A stretch of 64,000 nucleotides of DNA from an uncultured Verrucomicrobiota bacterium (GTDB lineage: Bacteria > Verrucomicrobiota > Verrucomicrobiia > Opitutales > Seribacteraceae): the NCBI GenBank assembly GCA_902569115.1, contig CACFTI010000001.1, positions 90,211 through 154,210 on the forward strand. The letters are read 5' to 3'. Numbering within the stretch: position 1 is the first letter of the stretch; every line of letters starts with the position of its first letter. Under the pieces are notes generated by a model that did no database searches, was not told where the DNA came from, and saw nothing but the letters and a program-made list of their open reading frames with translations. The position numbers were made by a program, and so were the translations under genes. This document shows positions 28,615-38,211 of the stretch, piece by piece.

Positions 28615-28789
28615 TTTAATTCAAGTAATGATCAGTTTTTAATCTATCTATTTTGATGACGAGGGAAAATGTCTTAAAATTTAGTTGTATAAGGAATTTC
28701 AATTAGAGAGATTAATAGTTGTATTCTCTGTTTTAGGATTTTCAAGAGTACATTTCGCTGTGAACAAAAGATCATTGCATGAAAAAATT

Positions 28790-28806
28790 TCCATGTCATT
28801 CATGGA
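28790..28806 (+). promoter_or_regulatory. Short inverted repeat directly before pyrG
   Basis: TCCATG at 28790-28795 and CATGGA at 28801-28806 form a perfect 6-bp repeat with a 5-base spacer, followed by TTTTAG and the pyrG ATG nine bases later. As RNA it could hide the ribosome site; as DNA it could be an operator. The short stem makes a true terminator unlikely. Confidence 0.3.
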
Positions 28807-28812
28807 TTTTAG

Positions 28813-30444
<1,632 letters not shown>

Positions 30445-30521
30445 GGCATTTTTAGGGTACTACATACTCTTATTTAGTTTTAGCTTTTCCCGGTTGGCGA
30501 AAGCTATCATTGTCATTGATT

Positions 30522-31400
30522 GTGATTATTGATGCACATACGCACCGATATGCGGACGAAGTAATTGCCGATCCCGTAAAATTTGCTCTTAGCCAAAAGG
30601 AAACCCACTGGCTAAAATTAGTAACACCTACTCAGGGAAAGGGATTGCAGGGCTGGTCCGATCGAAAAGAAATGCTTTCCCAAATGAAGACGGATGGGGT
30701 TGACCGTGCAATTCTTCAGGGTTGGTATTGGGAGAATCCCCAGAGTTGTGTTTGGCAAAATGACTGGCATGCAAAATGGATCCGAGAGGATCCTCAAAAT
30801 TTTATTGGATTTGTAAGTATTCACCCCTCCATAACAGATCCACTTGATGAATTGAAGAGAAGACAAGACCAAGGATTTTCAGGTATGGGCGAATGCCATC
30901 CCTGGGTACAAGGGTCTACACTTAGAGACGCAGCTTGGATGCAATGTATGCATTTTGCCGATAACGCAGGATGGCCCGTTACCTTTCATGTAACTGAACC
31001 AGTCGGGCATGACTACCCTGGAAGGGTTTCCACTCCTTTTGATGATTTTCTTTGGCTTGCACAGGAGATTCCAACCCTGAAAATTATTCTGGCACATGCT
31101 GGTGGTCTTTTTCCTTTTTATGAACTAAACCCAAAAGTCCGCCCAGATTTACAAAATGTTTTCTACGATCTGGCCGCATGCCCTTTGCTTTACGACCCAC
31201 AAGTGTATCGCCAATTAATTGATGTTGTTGGGTATGAAAAGATTATTTGGGGAACTGATTACCCCCTCCGTATAATGCCCAAAACCCAAGAGAAACCTGA
31301 TTTCGCCTCCTTTAAAAATTTACTTCATAATGAGGCTAAATTGACTAGTAAAGAGGCCAGTGCGATATTTGGAGGTAATATCTTATCCATCCTGCCATGA
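30522..31400 (+). CDS. Amidohydrolase-2 family metal-dependent hydrolase
   Basis: A 292-residue TIM-barrel protein starting at GTG as MIIDAHTHRYADEV, with the metal-binding HTH strand. Other motifs are GMGECHPWVQG, WPVTFHVTEP, IILAHAGG (metal His) and KIIWGTDYPLRI (catalytic Asp). TTG starts at 30510 and 30516 are also possible. The family includes ACMSD-like decarboxylases and hydrolases, and the substrate cannot be read from the sequence. It overlaps the ABC ATPase gene by four bases (ATGA, 31397-31400), so the three genes 30522-33423 form a coupled unit. A separate short frame just upstream (30428-30532) resembles a signal peptide; see findings. Confidence 0.8.
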   Translation: MIIDAHTHRYADEVIADPVKFALSQKETHWLKLVTPTQGKGLQGWSDRKEMLSQMKTDGVDRAILQGWYWENPQSCVWQNDWHAKWIREDPQNFIGFVSIHPSITDPLDELKRRQDQGFSGMGECHPWVQGSTLRDAAWMQCMHFADNAGWPVTFHVTEPVGHDYPGRVSTPFDDFLWLAQEIPTLKIILAHAGGLFPFYELNPKVRPDLQNVFYDLAACPLLYDPQVYRQLIDVVGYEKIIWGTDYPLRIMPKTQEKPDFASFKNLLHNEAKLTSKEASAIFGGNILSILP

Positions 31401-32032
31401 GGATAGAACTTAATCATGTGGTGCCGTATCCTTTACCCAAGGAAATAATACGGTCCTCAGATGTTTGGGATACCAAGTTGTGCTTCAAACCTAATTCGGC
31501 TAATTTAGTATCTGCTCAATCAGGCATGGGGAAATCTACCTTGCTCCACTTGTTATACGGAATGCGAAAAGATTTTTCAGGGATTCTGTCGATTGACGGA
31601 AAAGACTCATCGACTCTCTCAAGGGAAGATTGGATTAACATTCGTAAAACATCCATTAGCCTCCTCTTTCAAGACCTCCGCTTATTTCCGCATCTCACAG
31701 CGCTTGAAAATATCAATCTTATCCCGGTGGCCAATCCAAACGCTCCAGTAGTTGAAGAAATGGCCGATCAGCTCGGTATCACCGCTTTCCTTCACCAGTC
31801 AGTAGTCACACTTTCACATGGGCAAAGGCAGCGGGTTGCTTTGGTGCGGGCTCTTCGAAAACCTTTTCAATTGCTTCTCCTCGATGAGCCTTTCAGTCAT
31901 TTAGACGAAGTGAATCAAAGTAAGGCCAGTTCTTTAATCAAAGGGTTAGTTCAAATAAACGGAGCCAGTCTGATTCTATCAACACTAGGTTCAGTTCCAG
32001 AAATCCCATTCGACCAAACTTATTCTTTGTGA
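31397..32032 (+). CDS. ABC transporter ATP-binding protein (LolD/MacB-like)
   Basis: A 211-residue ATPase. Walker A is SAQSGMGKSTLLH, the Q-loop is SLLFQDLRLFPHLT, the signature is LSHGQRQRVALVRAL (LSGGQ with His for the first Gly) and Walker B is LLLLDEPFSHLDE. The short length and LolD-like motifs suggest an exporter or lipoprotein-release type working with an FtsX-like permease, which is the next gene. It is coupled to both neighbours by ATGA and GTGA overlaps. The cargo is unknown. Confidence 0.9.
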   Translation: MRIELNHVVPYPLPKEIIRSSDVWDTKLCFKPNSANLVSAQSGMGKSTLLHLLYGMRKDFSGILSIDGKDSSTLSREDWINIRKTSISLLFQDLRLFPHLTALENINLIPVANPNAPVVEEMADQLGITAFLHQSVVTLSHGQRQRVALVRALRKPFQLLLLDEPFSHLDEVNQSKASSLIKGLVQINGASLILSTLGSVPEIPFDQTYSL

Positions 32033-33423
32033 AAGATACTTTTTCCAATTCTAAGCTAGGATCATGTCTTGTATCACGAGGACCGCGTCGAGAACTCTTG
32101 ATCGCTTCTTTCGGATGTTTCATTGGAACAACCCTGCTTCTCCTTGCCATTCAAATTTATCAGGATGCAACCATATACCTTGAAAATAATGAAGGTCCCA
32201 AAAATTATTTTACAATCAACAAAAAAATCGAAGGCGGAGCTCTGCTCAACCTTGCCAAAAAAGAAGAGTCATTTGACAAACAAGAACTTGATACCATTAG
32301 GCAACTAACAGGAGTTAAAAGAATTGGGGGATTTGTAAGAAATAAATTTCCAATCACTTTATATATCTGGCCATCCGGTAAAATTGGATTCGGAGCAGCC
32401 GCTAAAACCGATTTATTTTTTGAGTCGATTCCTGATGAATTTCTCGACTTCATACCCAAGGAATGGGAATGGGAAGAAAATGCCTCGATTGTTCCAATCA
32501 TGGTACCGAAATTTTATTTAGATCTATGGAACTTTGGACTGGCTCCTTCCCGTGTCGAATATCCGGCTCTGTCCACCGATGCGGCCAAAGGGATGCCAAT
32601 CGAGATATTTATAGGCAAAAATAAAGAAACAACCCTGAACGGTCGTTTTGTTGCTTTTAGCAAAAGAATAAACAGTGTTCTGGTACCAGAAAGTTTTCTC
32701 AATTGGGCTAATCAAAAATTTGCTCAGCCTGACAGTGGAGACTTTTATTTTTTGTGGAAAGAAGGCACCATCGATGGACCTCCAAGGTCACGATCTGACC
32801 TTTCCAAATTACAAACTCTTCCCGATTTTAAATCGTGGGAAATTTCCCCACTTGGCAATCCAGCCTCTCGTTCTTCCATTTCCTCCCTGCTACAGAAGCA
32901 AGATTCAGATAACGAACCTTCGAGGATCATCTTGGAAATTACCGATACCCCCTCTCCTGCTCTGCTCGAATATATAGATAGAAATGAATATGAGCTTAAT
33001 CGAGAATTCCCTGATCAGGATCTAATTAAAAAGGCCTTACAAGGAGTTTTTGCAGGCGTGATCGGAATCGGCATTCTTTTATCTCTCCTTTCGATCGCAA
33101 CCTTCGCTACAAGTTTCAAACTAGTCGTGTCTCAATCTTCCGAGTATGTAAAAAACTTACTTTTATTGGGATTTTCTCCCGGTCAAATTTCTCAGATTTT
33201 TTACAAAAGGTTCCAAAAGCTTTTTATCTACATTATATCAGGATCATTTGTCGTGTGCCTTTTATCCAAATATTTTTTATGTCAGACAACTTTTGAGTTC
33301 GGAATTAATATAGAATCCAACCTTTCTGAGTATACCGTCGTGTTTACGGTTCTTTATTCCATTGTTTTTCTGGTCGTTAATAAAACCAATATAAGTAACT
33401 CCGTGCTTAAGCTCGATAAGTAA
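32029..33423 (+). CDS. FtsX/MacB-like ABC transporter permease
   Basis: A 464-residue membrane protein starting at GTG inside the stop of the ATPase gene (GTGA). One membrane helix lies near the N-terminus (about 24-45), a large extracytoplasmic part of about 290 residues follows, and three helices lie at about 340-365, 395-415 and 430-450. That is the four-helix layout of FtsX/MacB/LolCE permeases. The conserved coupling-helix-like stretch is KNLLLLGFSPGQISQIFYKR. The periplasmic part was not recognised and is not a standard MacB_PCD domain by eye. With the ATPase it probably forms a mechanotransmitting or lipoprotein-type ABC system. Confidence 0.8.
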   Translation: MKDTFSNSKLGSCLVSRGPRRELLIASFGCFIGTTLLLLAIQIYQDATIYLENNEGPKNYFTINKKIEGGALLNLAKKEESFDKQELDTIRQLTGVKRIGGFVRNKFPITLYIWPSGKIGFGAAAKTDLFFESIPDEFLDFIPKEWEWEENASIVPIMVPKFYLDLWNFGLAPSRVEYPALSTDAAKGMPIEIFIGKNKETTLNGRFVAFSKRINSVLVPESFLNWANQKFAQPDSGDFYFLWKEGTIDGPPRSRSDLSKLQTLPDFKSWEISPLGNPASRSSISSLLQKQDSDNEPSRIILEITDTPSPALLEYIDRNEYELNREFPDQDLIKKALQGVFAGVIGIGILLSLLSIATFATSFKLVVSQSSEYVKNLLLLGFSPGQISQIFYKRFQKLFIYIISGSFVVCLLSKYFLCQTTFEFGINIESNLSEYTVVFTVLYSIVFLVVNKTNISNSVLKLDK

Positions 33424-33444
33424 GGTCTTGTCCCTCAAGATCTT
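33422..33444. terminator. Possible hairpin between convergent permease and clpB genes
   Basis: AAGGTCTTG at 33422-33430 and CAAGATCTT at 33436-33444 form a 9-bp stem with one G-U pair and a 5-base loop, starting inside the permease stop codon. The following GTATTTGC is only weakly T-rich. It lies between two convergent genes and could end both transcripts. Confidence 0.4.
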
Positions 33445-33455
33445 GTATTTGCTGG

Positions 33456-36065
33456 TTATAGATTATTATTTTCTACCTTCATCACCAACTCGTCACCCTT
33501 AATTGAAAATGTGACATTGCTGCCTTCCTCAACTTCTCCGGCAACCAGTGCACGTGCAAGTTGAGTCTCTACTTGTTTTTGTAAAAACCTCTTTAATGGA
33601 CGGGCTCCGTAAGTCGGATCATAACCTTTTTCACCTATCCATTTTTTGGCTGAATTTGTAAACACGACTGAAACTTTCCGGTCCTCCAGCCTTTTATTCA
33701 GAGAAGAAACCAGCAGATCGACAATCTCAGTTATTTCTTCAAGTGAAAGGGGTTTAAATAATACTGTATCGTCAATTCGGTTAAGAAACTCGGGGCGGAA
33801 ATGATCCCGAAGGTCTGCCATCACCGAATCTCGGGTAGATTCCGAAATTTCATTATCAATTAAGTTGTCCTGCAAGTAACGACTTCCGACATTTGAGGTC
33901 ATAATGACTACCACATTTTTAAAATCTACAGTATGCCCCTGAGAATCAGTTAACCTTCCATCATCCATCAATTGAAGAAGTACATTGAAGACATCCGAGT
34001 GTGCTTTTTCGATCTCGTCGAAAAGAATAACTGAATACGGTTTCCGTCGAACGGCCTCTGTCAGCTGCCCGCCTTCTTCGTAGCCCACATATCCGGGAGG
34101 TGCCCCAATCAATCGGGCAACCGAATGTTTTTCCATGTATTCAGACATGTCAATTCTAACGACATTGTCCTCGCTATCGAAAAGGCTCTCAGCCAAGGTT
34201 TTAGCAAGCTCGGTCTTCCCTACCCCCGTTGGTCCCAAAAATAAGAATGATCCAATAGGGCGATTGGGGTCTTTAATACCAGCCCGTGCTCGCATTATAG
34301 CCTCTGCCACGGAATCAACCGCTTCGTTTTGCCCGATTACGCGCTCATGTAAGATACTCTGCAATCTAAGGATTTTTTCTCTTTCCCCTTCGATCAGTTT
34401 AGTAACCGGAACCCCAGTCCATCGAGCAACAATATCCGCAATTTCTTCGGCAGTAACCTCTTCCTTAAGAATCGCATCCTCGTTTTTATCGGCGTTTTCA
34501 AGCTCCTCAAGCTCAGCTTCCAAGGTGGGTAATTTCCCATGTTTAAGTTCAGCGACGAGATTTAAATCATATGCACGTTCAGCTCGTTCCATTTCCGCAC
34601 GAGTAGACTCAATTTGCTCGCGGAGTATACGAACATTATCAATTCCTTTCCTTTCATTTTCCCATTTACGCTTGATAGTCTCCATCTTATCACGGGCATT
34701 TCCAAGATCTTTTCGTAATGATTCCAGACGATCTTGACTGGACTTGTCCTTTTCCTGCTTCAGTGCAGTTTCCTCAATTTCTAGCTGAAGAACCCGTCGG
34801 CTAATTTCATCAAGTTCAGATGGCATACTGTCAAGTTCGGTACGAATCATTGCACAGGCTTCATCAACCAGATCGATTGCTTTGTCTGGAAGAAAGCGGT
34901 CAGAAATATAACGGTTGGACAGAATTGCAGCATTCACCAAAGCCTCATCTCTAATATTGACTCCGTGATGAATTTCAAAACGTTCACGTAAGCCCCTTAG
35001 AATCGAAATCGTATCTTCAACATTTGGCTGATCAACAAGCACGGTTTGGAAACGCCTCTCCAGGGCGGCATCCTTTTCAATATTCTGGCGATATTCATTT
35101 AAGGTGGTTGCACCAATACAGTGAAGTTCTCCCCGAGCGAGCATTGGCTTCAGCATATTTCCAGCGTCAATCGCTCCTTCGGCTTTTCCAGCACCTACAA
35201 TCGTATGCATTTCATCAATAAAAAGAACAATTCTTCCCTCCGCCTTACTTACTTCGTTTAAAACTGCTTTCAATCGTTCCTCGAATTCCCCACGAAACTT
35301 AGCCCCGGCTAAAAGTGAACCCATTTCTAGAGTAAATATTGTCTTATCTTTGAGACCTTCGGGTACATCACCTCGGACGATTCTTTGTGCAAGACCTTCG
35401 ACAATAGCTGTTTTACCTACGCCAGGTTCTCCAATAAGCACAGGGTTGTTTTTGGTCTTTCTGGAAAGAATTCGGATAACCCGACGGATCTCCGAGTCTC
35501 GGCCAATCACAGGATCCAGTTTTCCGGATTTTGCCTGTTCAACAAGATCAATTCCATACTTCTTAAGTGCACGAAACGTATTCTCAGGAGTTTTGGAAGT
35601 GACTTTTTGACCGCCGCGTAGCCCCTTGAGGGTTTCGAGAACCTTTTTTTCCGTAATCTCAAAGTTTTTCAGAAACTGTTTAAAGGTTGCCGGCTTTTTT
35701 ACCTGGGCTAAGCCGAGAAGTAGGTGCTCAGTGCTAACATAATCATCCTGCATCTCTTTGGAAAGTTGCTGGCTTTTTTCTACTGATTCCGTCAAAGCAG
35801 CTGAAGCATAAGAACGAGCAGTATTAACATTACCTGCAATCTTGGGTAGGTTTTTAAGTTCTCGTTGTAACGCAAGTTGAATCGGGGCGGTACCAATGCC
35901 CATCTCCTCCATGATGGCAGGCACGATTCCGTTCTCCTGAGACATAAGGGCTGATATCAAATGCCATACTTCCACTTCCTGCTGTCCATTTCGTCTCGCG
36001 ACTTCGGACATTTCCTTAATTGCAGCAATTCCGAGTTCAGTAAATTTTTCAGGATCGATATTCAT
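33456..36065 (-). CDS. clpB: ATP-dependent disaggregase ClpB
   Basis: An 869-residue Hsp100 protein with the complete ClpB layout: an N-domain (1-150), AAA domain 1 with Walker [10 protein letters not shown] and Walker [13 protein letters not shown], the long middle coiled-coil (about 400-535), and AAA domain 2 with [16 protein letters not shown] and [13 protein letters not shown]. It rescues aggregated proteins with DnaK in the cytoplasm. ATG 36065 gives a normal N-terminus. A -10-like TATAAT lies about 35 bases upstream. No CIRCE element was seen in the upstream gap, so HrcA control is not supported. Confidence 0.97.
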   Translation of the reverse strand: MNIDPEKFTELGIAAIKEMSEVARRNGQQEVEVWHLISALMSQENGIVPAIMEEMGIGTAPIQLALQRELKNLPKIAGNVNTARSYASAALTESVEKSQQLSKEMQDDYVSTEHLLLGLAQVKKPATFKQFLKNFEITEKKVLETLKGLRGGQKVTSKTPENTFRALKKYGIDLVEQAKSGKLDPVIGRDSEIRRVIRILSRKTKNNPVLIGEPGVGKTAIVEGLAQRIVRGDVPEGLKDKTIFTLEMGSLLAGAKFRGEFEERLKAVLNEVSKAEGRIVLFIDEMHTIVGAGKAEGAIDAGNMLKPMLARGELHCIGATTLNEYRQNIEKDAALERRFQTVLVDQPNVEDTISILRGLRERFEIHHGVNIRDEALVNAAILSNRYISDRFLPDKAIDLVDEACAMIRTELDSMPSELDEISRRVLQLEIEETALKQEKDKSSQDRLESLRKDLGNARDKMETIKRKWENERKGIDNVRILREQIESTRAEMERAERAYDLNLVAELKHGKLPTLEAELEELENADKNEDAILKEEVTAEEIADIVARWTGVPVTKLIEGEREKILRLQSILHERVIGQNEAVDSVAEAIMRARAGIKDPNRPIGSFLFLGPTGVGKTELAKTLAESLFDSEDNVVRIDMSEYMEKHSVARLIGAPPGYVGYEEGGQLTEAVRRKPYSVILFDEIEKAHSDVFNVLLQLMDDGRLTDSQGHTVDFKNVVVIMTSNVGSRYLQDNLIDNEISESTRDSVMADLRDHFRPEFLNRIDDTVLFKPLSLEEITEIVDLLVSSLNKRLEDRKVSVVFTNSAKKWIGEKGYDPTYGARPLKRFLQKQVETQLARALVAGEVEEGSNVTFSIKGDELVMKVENNNL

Positions 36066-36099
36066 ACATGTGCAATTGCATATTTCATACCGAATTAAA

Positions 36100-36105
36100 A
36101 TTATA
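36100..36105 (-). promoter_or_regulatory. Possible -10 box of clpB
   Basis: TATAAT on the - strand, about 35 bases before the clpB ATG. The matching -35 is poor, so use of this promoter may depend on an activator or an alternative sigma factor. Confidence 0.35.
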
Positions 36106-36193
36106 AACTTCCCTCTGTAACTGGCTTACATCTCATGGACACCTAAAAATAGTCTCCATTTCAGGGACAAATTAACTGGCAAAAAGGCTCGAC

Positions 36194-36210
36194 TGAGACA
36201 CATTGTCTCA
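36194..36210. promoter_or_regulatory. Palindromic operator candidate in clpB-nth gap
   Basis: TGAGACA and TGTCTCA, perfect 7-bp arms around a CAT spacer. Another TGTCTCA lies at 36337-36343 and related TCTC sequences at about 36131-36160. This is typical of a dimeric regulator site, but the regulator is not known. It is not a CIRCE element (TTAGCACTC-type). Confidence 0.45.
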
Positions 36211-36404
36211 CATCTTCTGTACTATTTTTCAATCAGGCTTATTCTTAATTTCTTTTATCTGCTAACCTCTCGTACTCAAGGGTTCTCCCCAACCCCAGAG
36301 AATATTGTAGTTTTGTACGGAATGAAAAAACCTAGATGTCTCATGCATATATTTTCAAAAGAAGGATTGTTTGACATACAGTATTTGGAAGTCATTTTTC
36401 AGAA

Positions 36405-37058
36405 ATGAAGCTAAAAGAACGGGTCACTTTTATTGACCAAAAGCTATCGGATTTATACCCCGCGCCCCCTATCCCTCTGAATCATTCCGACCCTTACACA
36501 TTGCTGCTCGCGGTTCTTCTTTCAGCTCAGTGTACAGATGCTCGAGTGAACCTAGTTACCCCTGCTCTTTTTGACTTGGCGAACAATCCCCAAGACATGG
36601 CTCAGAAATCCATTGAGCAGATTAATTCAATAGTTAGGCCTTGTGGGCTTGCCCCAAGAAAAGCAAAAGCCATTTTCGAACTATCAAGAATTCTTCTTCA
36701 GAAACATCAAGGGCTGGTACCTGAATCCTTTGAGGAATTAGAAGAATTACCTGGCGTGGGACATAAGACAGCATCCGTGGTCATGGCACAGGCATTTGGA
36801 TATCCATCTTTCCCCGTAGACACCCATATCCACCGTCTCGCTCAGCGCTGGAAACTGACAAATGGTAAAAGTGTAAACCAGACAGAAAAGGATTTAAAAA
36901 GACATTTCCCCAAAGATCGCTGGAACCAATTACATCTTCAAATCATATATTATGCCCGTGAGCACTGTCAGGCTCATGCGTGCCATGGATTGCATTGTGA
37001 AATTTGTAAAACTTGCTTCCCGAGCAGGAAGAAAAAAATTCTCACCCAACGCGCTTAA
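36405..37058 (+). CDS. nth: Endonuclease III (DNA glycosylase/AP lyase)
   Basis: A 217-residue HhH-GPD glycosylase for oxidised pyrimidines. The helix-hairpin-helix is EELPGVGHKTASVV with catalytic Lys121, and the catalytic Asp139 is in FPVDTHIHRLAQRW. The C-terminal cysteines, C188, C193, C198, C201 and C204, do not match the usual C-x6-C-x2-C-x5-C spacing of the [4Fe-4S] cluster loop, so the cluster is bound differently or not at all. The stop codon overlaps the stop of the convergent GYF_2-LRR gene at TTAA (37055-37058). ATG 36405 lies close behind a TTGACA box, so the mRNA leader would be very short. Confidence 0.93.
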   Translation: MKLKERVTFIDQKLSDLYPAPPIPLNHSDPYTLLLAVLLSAQCTDARVNLVTPALFDLANNPQDMAQKSIEQINSIVRPCGLAPRKAKAIFELSRILLQKHQGLVPESFEELEELPGVGHKTASVVMAQAFGYPSFPVDTHIHRLAQRWKLTNGKSVNQTEKDLKRHFPKDRWNQLHLQIIYYAREHCQAHACHGLHCEICKTCFPSRKKKILTQRA

Positions 37059-38095
37059 CCCGAGTTAACAAAAACCTGTGGCTTGGCAGTTTTAAGTTTT
37101 CCAATTGCAGCTTCGTCAAGGCCAGTCTCGAAAAGATAGACTTCACGCAAGGACTCAAGAGAAATTAAAAAGTCTACCGCGGAAGCCTCCAGCTGTACTC
37201 GTATCAGATTTAGATATTCTAAATTCTTTAAATCTTTCAGTTTGGTAATTCCTGATATATCTACTTCCTGAACTCCCTCTAAGAAAAGCTTTTTTAGGTT
37301 TGGCATCTTTGCAATAAAATCAAACCCGGCATTGGTAACTTTTGAATCCGTCAAGTCAAGCGAGATGATGTGTGGTGCAATCATCATTAATTTTTCCAAA
37401 TCTTCGTCTTTCATAGCCAGTTCAGGATCAACTGATGAAATAACCTGTAATCCTTTGGCACCAACAATAGGAAGTATTCTTATACCAGAAGAGCGCAAGG
37501 TGTTCCATGCGTCCTCACTAAGCATAATTTCATCAGGGCTTTTTGTCTCAGCAGGACTTGCATCACTTGCAGCCTTCCCTGCAAAATCCTCAAGATTTAC
37601 TCCAAAACGACTTAAAATCGGCCCCATTTTTGAAGGCATAGCGAAGTAGGCACCCACTATTCCACCCACAGCTAGAAGAAGCAAAAAAATGAAAACAAAT
37701 ATGGTTGAGACAATCTTAGATAAGAAGCTCTTTTCTTGAGCAACCATAATAATCTGACCACCCCTTGCCTTCTGGATTTTCTGGACTTTTGAACCCTTTT
37801 TTTTAGTAGCTTTTGATTTAGGTTCGGTACCCGGCGAATGGGGTTCTTGCTTCGATACACTAGTTTTTGTTGATCGAGTTTCTACCGGACTTTCATCAAC
37901 AGGATTAGTCGGACTGGTAGCTGGAGATTCATTATGTAATTTTGCCAAAACTTTTGGCAAAGTACTCCACTCAGTATTTCCCTCTATTAAGGCGAAGTCA
38001 GTAGGTAAAAGTTGATTAGTTTCAAGAAATTGTTTGGCCTGCACAGCTGTATAAGGGCCAAAAGTTTGTCCATTCCTAGAAACATATATGTTCAT
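37055..38095 (-). CDS. GYF_2-domain, single-helix membrane, leucine-rich-repeat protein
   Basis: A 346-residue protein. Residues 1-50 match the GYF_2 (DUF4339) domain: IYVSRNGQTFGPYTAVQAKQ and TEWSTLPKVL. A Ser/Pro/Lys-rich linker follows, then one membrane helix at about 125-150 (TIFVFIFLLLLAVGGIVGAY). The C-terminal part (about 220-340) carries leucine-rich repeats (IISLDLTDSKVTNAGFDFIA, MPNLKKLFLEG, LKNLEYLNLIRVQ, LESLREVYLFETG). The GYF_2 part would be cytoplasmic and the LRR part periplasmic. GYF_2 domains are frequent in this phylum group but their ligand is unknown. No operon partner was seen; the next gene on the strand is 116 bases upstream. Confidence 0.8.
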   Translation of the reverse strand: MNIYVSRNGQTFGPYTAVQAKQFLETNQLLPTDFALIEGNTEWSTLPKVLAKLHNESPATSPTNPVDESPVETRSTKTSVSKQEPHSPGTEPKSKATKKKGSKVQKIQKARGGQIIMVAQEKSFLSKIVSTIFVFIFLLLLAVGGIVGAYFAMPSKMGPILSRFGVNLEDFAGKAASDASPAETKSPDEIMLSEDAWNTLRSSGIRILPIVGAKGLQVISSVDPELAMKDEDLEKLMMIAPHIISLDLTDSKVTNAGFDFIAKMPNLKKLFLEGVQEVDISGITKLKDLKNLEYLNLIRVQLEASAVDFLISLESLREVYLFETGLDEAAIGKLKTAKPQVFVNSG

Positions 38096-38211
38096 ATAAT
38101 ATTCTTGGCATTAAACTATCCAAAGTGTGCTTAATAACCCGAGAAGAAATTAGTAAAATGAATAAAAATAAGGATACTTTAATTTAATGCCATATATCTA
38201 CCTAAATTATA

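Larger units (their letters stand above)
36066..36404. other. Divergent regulatory gap between clpB and nth
   Basis: This 339-base AT-rich region has no gene. Reading toward clpB there is a perfect TATAAT at 36100-36105 (- strand) without a good -35. Reading toward nth there is a TTGACA at 36371-36376 whose 17-base-spaced -10 would be ATTTTT, so that promoter is doubtful. The region also has a 17-base palindrome (36194-36210) and a further copy of its half-site TGTCTCA at 36337-36343. No RNA gene was recognised. Confidence 0.6.

Noticed and set aside
30522..31400. Amidohydrolase as a stand-in for the missing EboB
   Set aside because: EboB is a TatD-family protein; this one has the amidohydrolase-2 motif layout and lies 24 kb from the ebo genes with an ABC system. 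The same applies to 21789-22637.
34135..34737. Long + strand open frame of 200 codons
   Set aside because: It is antisense to the intact clpB middle region and is Ser/Arg-rich in the way expected from a shadow of a Glu/Lys/Leu coiled coil.
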